8,183 nt of DNA from assembly GCA_021789795.1 (NCBI GenBank), contig JAJYJA010000111.1, positions 1-8,183 on the forward strand, in the 5' to 3' direction. The DNA comes from Deltaproteobacteria bacterium. GTDB taxonomy: Bacteria > Desulfobacterota > Desulfobulbia > Desulfobulbales > VMSU01. Both the position numbers and the translations under genes were made by a program. Positions within the stretch are counted from its first letter, which is position 1, and each line of letters begins with the position of its first letter. Shown in pieces: positions 5,437 through 8,183 of this stretch. The notes under the pieces were generated by a model. That model had not been told where the DNA came from and ran no database searches. It saw nothing but the letters and a program-made list of their open reading frames with translations.

Positions 5437-5748
5437 ATGATCACCAACGACAGGAAGACCCCCCCCAGCAAGGACCTGCTCTACGCCAAGGTCAAGACCA
5501 CGCCCTTGCGGGTCAAGATCAGGCTCTTGGACGGCACCATGGTGGAGGGCTGCCTCCACCAGCCGCCCAGCCTCAGGCTCACCGACATGTTGAACCGCTC
5601 CACCCGGGAGAATCCCTTTCTGGCGGTCACCGAGGCCAGTATCGTCTTCCCCGGCGGCGAGCATCTGCAATACAAGTTTTTTTCCCTGAACCGGGAGATG
5701 ATTGTCTGCTGCTTCCCGGTCAGCGAGGAGGTGGACGGCTTCGCCTGA
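5437..5748 (+). CDS. Conserved-hypothetical small protein, possibly DUF6812-like
   Basis: This is a 103-residue predicted soluble cytoplasmic protein with no signal peptide or membrane segment. From residue 22 the pattern suggests a small beta-rich fold: two strands around a tight turn (LRVKIRLLDGTMVEGCLH, 24-41), then RLTDMLN (47-53), FLAVTEA (61-67) and a closing strand FSLNREMIV (82-90). The RLxDxLN plus FLxLT/VTxA plus xNxxxI order is what I recall for a small uncharacterised family, DUF6812. Assignment from memory is tentative and no function is claimed. Residues 1-20 are polar and probably flexible. It has a near-consensus promoter and AGGAGG, so it is probably a well-expressed single-gene unit, convergent with the efflux exporter gene (38 bp between stops). 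It could instead be a degenerate PilZ-like or Sm-like barrel, but no PilZ RxxxR motif is present. Confidence 0.75.
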   Translation: MITNDRKTPPSKDLLYAKVKTTPLRVKIRLLDGTMVEGCLHQPPSLRLTDMLNRSTRENPFLAVTEASIVFPGGEHLQYKFFSLNREMIVCCFPVSEEVDGFA

Positions 5749-5786
5749 TCCCGCCCGCTTGCCGTTTTCGTCCCCCGCTCGCCTCC

Positions 5787-7367
5787 CTACCTCATGGCCT
5801 CCGCCTTCTCCAGCCGCTGCCGGCGGCTGTGGATGAGGATCGCCACCAGGAACATCGCCCCCACCAGCCCGAAGCCGAAGCAGATTCGGAAGGTATCCTG
5901 AAAGGCCAGGCTGCTCGCCTGCAGGTACTGCACCCTTCCCAGGAGCATCAGGGCCTTGTCCTCGGCCACCGCCGGCGGGAAGAGCGGGGCGAGGTGGAGG
6001 CTCGCTTGGCTTACGAAGTTGTTGACATACCCGAAGTTCTGCAGGGCGGCGATGCCGTCGTAGTGCACCGCCCGCGCCTGCTCCAGGGTGTTGGTGGCGA
6101 TGGCGGTGCCGAAGGAGCCGCCCACGAAGCGCAGGTAGTGCATCAGACTCACCCCCTGGGCGGTCTTGTCGCCCAGGTTGGAGAGGGCCATGGCCGAGAG
6201 CGGCGCGAACAGCGCCCCCATCGAGATGCCGAGCGGCACGGTGAGCAGGGCCGCCCTGACCGAGGGGGTGTAGTAGTTCAGGGAGGGGATGAGGTAGCGG
6301 CTGGTCAAGAGGTAGAGGCCGGTGCTTAAGATCAGGATCTGCGGCGGCCCGTAGCGGTCGCTCAGGATGCCGGCAAGCGGCGAGAAGATGGCGATGAAGA
6401 TGGCGAACGACAGCATGTGGATGCCGGTGAGGAAGGTGCCCAGGTCTTTTAAGGTTTCGTAGTACAGGGGCAGCATGTAGAAGAGCTGGTAGATCGACAG
6501 CCCGAGGATGAAGAAGTAAAACCCCATGGACAGGGTGTAAATCTTGATTTTGAAGATGGCGGGGTCGATAAGCTTGTGGGTTGAGAGCAGCTCGGAGAGC
6601 AGATAGCAGAGGGTGGCGATGGCCGCCCCGAAGGCCAGGGTGACGATCAGCTCCGAGCGCATCCAGCCCAGTTGCTGGCCCTTGGAGAGCAGGATGAGCA
6701 GCGAGACGGTGGCGCTGGCCAGAAAGAAGTAGCTTACGAAGTTGAAGCGCAGCCGTTCACCGAACTTGTCAACTATCGGCAGGAAGGAGAAGGCGGCCAC
6801 GAAGTTCATCACCCCCACCGGCAGGTTGATGAAGAACACCCAGCGCCAGGAGAGGTGTTCGGTGATCCAGCCGCCCACCGTGGGCCCGAGCGAGGGGGCG
6901 AAGCTCACCCCCATGGCGTAGATGCCCATGGCCAGCCCACGTTTCTTGGGCGGGTAGATGGCAAAGAGGATGGTCTGGGCCGAGGCCATGATGAAGGACT
7001 CGCCCAACCCCTGGATGACCCGGGAGGAGAGCATCTCGGCCAGGCTGCCCGCCATGCCGCACAGGGCGCTGGCGGTGGTGAAGACCACCATCCCGGTCAT
7101 GAAGAGCCGTTTTAACCCCCACACCTTGCTGAGGCTGTGGGTTAGGAGCAGGCCCACGGCGGCGGCGGTCATGTAGGCGGTGATCACCCACTGCACCCCG
7201 TAGAGATCGGTGGACAGCGGCCCCATCATCTTGGGCACCACCACGTCCACCACCGTGGTGTCGAGGATGGCCATGAAGGCCCCGGCCATGACGATCAGGG
7301 TGAGGAAGGCCCGGTAGCCCGCCGAGATGGTCTCGTAGATGGGCGGCTCGCCGTTGTCCTCGCTCAT
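5787..7367 (-). CDS. emrB: DHA2-family MFS efflux transporter, EmrB/QacA type
   Basis: This 526-residue inner-membrane proton-driven exporter has the length and hydrophobic pattern expected for 14 transmembrane helices. TM1 holds the DHA2 signature LDTTVVDVVVP (35-45), in which the usual Asn of TIVNVALP is Asp. The loop 2-3 motif A is present in reduced form (LSKVWGLKRLF, 79-89). Motif B is RVIQGLGES (116-124, with the conserved Arg), and motif C, the antiporter motif, is GPTVGGWI (161-168). SWRWVFFINLP (173-183) is typical of the family. The C-terminus ends in a basic cytoplasmic stretch (HSRRQRLEK). The gene follows the HlyD/EmrA adaptor gene with a 4-bp ATGA overlap, so the two are probably translationally coupled and form a tripartite efflux pump with an outer-membrane TolC-type channel not seen here. 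Substrate is not predictable; hydrophobic drugs, uncouplers or an own metabolite are typical of the family. Confidence 0.93.
   Translation of the reverse strand: MSEDNGEPPIYETISAGYRAFLTLIVMAGAFMAILDTTVVDVVVPKMMGPLSTDLYGVQWVITAYMTAAAVGLLLTHSLSKVWGLKRLFMTGMVVFTTASALCGMAGSLAEMLSSRVIQGLGESFIMASAQTILFAIYPPKKRGLAMGIYAMGVSFAPSLGPTVGGWITEHLSWRWVFFINLPVGVMNFVAAFSFLPIVDKFGERLRFNFVSYFFLASATVSLLILLSKGQQLGWMRSELIVTLAFGAAIATLCYLLSELLSTHKLIDPAIFKIKIYTLSMGFYFFILGLSIYQLFYMLPLYYETLKDLGTFLTGIHMLSFAIFIAIFSPLAGILSDRYGPPQILILSTGLYLLTSRYLIPSLNYYTPSVRAALLTVPLGISMGALFAPLSAMALSNLGDKTAQGVSLMHYLRFVGGSFGTAIATNTLEQARAVHYDGIAALQNFGYVNNFVSQASLHLAPLFPPAVAEDKALMLLGRVQYLQASSLAFQDTFRICFGFGLVGAMFLVAILIHSRRQRLEKAEAMR
7364..7367 (-). 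promoter_or_regulatory. ATGA stop-start overlap coupling the adaptor and exporter genes
   Basis: On the minus strand the exporter ATG (7365-7367) overlaps the adaptor TGA (7364-7366) as ATGA. Only a weak G-rich stretch (GGGG about 3 nt upstream) could serve as Shine-Dalgarno, so re-initiation by ribosomes finishing the adaptor is the likely mode. This fits fixed-ratio production of the two pump subunits. Confidence 0.75.
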
Positions 7368-8183
7368 GAGCCCCGGCCCTGGCGCTTGATCTCCACCTCG
7401 CCGCCCATGCCGACCCTAAGCAGGGCGCGATCGCCGTCCTTGATGGCGATCCGCACCGGGATGCGTTGGGCCACCTTGGTGAACTCGCCGGCGGAGATGT
7501 CGCGGGGCGCCAGGGCGAAGGTGGCGGCCGAGGCGGGCAACACCCGGCTCACCTCGCCCCGGAAGGGGTGGTTAGGGTAGGCATCGACGGTGATGGTGGC
7601 CGGGGCGCCAGGGATGATGCCCTGCAACTTGTTCTCCTCCATCAGGGCCACGAAGAACACGTCCTGGGGGTCAACCAGGGAGAAGATGGCCACCTGGGGG
7701 GCGGCGATGGCGCCGACGGTGAGGTAGCTCTTGGCCACTCGGCCGGTGAGCGGGCTCTTGACGGTGCAGGCCTCGATGTCGGCCAGGGCCTGGTCGAGTT
7801 GGGCGGAGAGGGCCTTGATCCGCGCCTTGTCGCCTGCGATTGCCTGATCCAGTTCCTGGAGCTGGCCCTGCTGGTTGACCGCCAGCCGCTGGCCGAGGGC
7901 GGCGGCGGCGATGGCCGCCTCCTGGGCCGTGGCCTGGGCGTCGGCCCCCTTTTTCGCCTCCTCCTTGGCGGTCAACCGGGTGGCGGCGTCCTCGGCCGCC
8001 TGGCGGGAGACTACCTGGGCCTGGTACAGATCGTCCAGCCGCTGCCGGTCGCGGCGCAACTGGCCGATCTCGGCCTTGAGCCCGGCGGACTTGGCGATCA
8101 GGGCGGCGCGTTGCTCCTTGGCCTCCCGGGCCCGGCTGGCGGCCAGCTTTTCGTTTAGGTTGAGTTCGGTCGCCAGGCGCTGG
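7364..8183 (-). CDS. emrA: HlyD/EmrA-family periplasmic adaptor subunit (5' end outside window)
   Basis: The frame is open from the right window edge to TGA at 7364-7366, showing the last 272 residues. The N-terminal membrane anchor, first lipoyl half and first hairpin helix are missing or only partly present. Visible residues 1-136 are an Ala/Gln/Lys/Glu-rich alpha-hairpin coiled coil that includes the HlyD turn-like QVVSRQAAEDA. Residues 141-162, KSPLTGRVAKSYLTVGAIAAP, are the second half of the lipoyl/barrel-sandwich domain. Residues about 168-250 form the beta-barrel, and FTKVAQRIPVRI (234-245) is the strongly EmrA-like KVVQRIPV signature. The protein would bridge the inner-membrane exporter encoded immediately downstream and an outer-membrane channel. 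A TTG at 8057-8059 is an internal Leu codon rather than the start, since the frame continues past it. HlyD-like adaptors of other exporters are less likely given the DHA2 partner. Confidence 0.92.
   Translation of the reverse strand, partial: QRLATELNLNEKLAASRAREAKEQRAALIAKSAGLKAEIGQLRRDRQRLDDLYQAQVVSRQAAEDAATRLTAKEEAKKGADAQATAQEAAIAAAALGQRLAVNQQGQLQELDQAIAGDKARIKALSAQLDQALADIEACTVKSPLTGRVAKSYLTVGAIAAPQVAIFSLVDPQDVFFVALMEENKLQGIIPGAPATITVDAYPNHPFRGEVSRVLPASAATFALAPRDISAGEFTKVAQRIPVRIAIKDGDRALLRVGMGGEVEIKRQGRGS

Noticed and set aside
5749..5786. Possible bidirectional terminator between convergent genes
   Set aside because: No stable inverted repeat with a T run in these 38 bp.
5829..7115. 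Plus-strand open frames opposite the MFS exporter
   Set aside because: Low-complexity Gly/Glu/His-rich shadows of a well-supported transporter gene.
7466..8158. Long Gly-rich open frame on the plus strand opposite the adaptor gene
   Set aside because: It is a GC-rich antisense shadow of the clearly EmrA-like minus-strand gene; composition is repetitive Gly/Leu/Glu with no recognisable domain.
1..8183. CRISPR array, tRNA/rRNA, insertion sequence, toxin-antitoxin or phage-defence module
   Set aside because: I saw no regularly spaced repeats, cloverleaf sequences, transposase motifs or defence-type domains; all large open frames are accounted for by glycan, efflux and hypothetical genes.

Overview
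The window is a GC-rich bacterial segment, most likely from a Desulfobacterota (deltaproteobacterial) genome. That placement rests mainly on the partial cysteine-rich two-CW-type domain at the left edge, which I associate with that group. The overall style of the genes fits but is weaker evidence. No RNA gene, CRISPR array, insertion sequence or attachment site was found.

Left part (2-5304): envelope-glycan genes. The tail of a two-CW-type sensor or regulator (2-205, +) converges with a two-gene minus-strand unit. Its first gene is a coiled-coil GT4 glycosyltransferase (2448-4163) and its second is a fused GT2+GT4 glycosyltransferase (209-2365). Divergent to the pair, 91 bp away start to start, is a class I SAM-dependent methyltransferase with a long C-terminal coiled coil and a basic amphipathic tail (4255-5304, +). 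Together they look like a fragment of an O-antigen, capsule, exopolysaccharide or glycoprotein glycan locus. Two proteins would add sugars, and one would methylate a sugar or cap a chain. Third codon positions look more mixed here than on the right, which is common in exchanged polysaccharide loci; I judged this by eye only.

Middle (5305-5748): a near-consensus extended -10 sigma70 promoter (TTGACA, 17 bp, TGTAAT) precedes a 103-residue conserved-hypothetical protein with a strong AGGAGG ribosome binding site. It looks like an independent small transcription unit.

Right part (5787-8183): on the minus strand, the C-terminal two thirds or so of an EmrA/HlyD-type periplasmic adaptor is followed, with a 4-bp ATGA overlap, by a 14-TM DHA2-family MFS exporter (EmrB-like). 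This is an EmrAB-type drug or metabolite efflux pair whose 5' end lies beyond the window.

Nothing here is a clearly new system. The points most worth a second look are the methyltransferase with its heptad-repeat coiled coil beside two membrane-associated-looking glycosyltransferases (WbdD-like chain termination is possible), the missing conserved Glu in the GT4 enzyme, homopolymeric A tracts in both glycosyltransferase genes, and the palindrome and direct repeats in the divergent control region.
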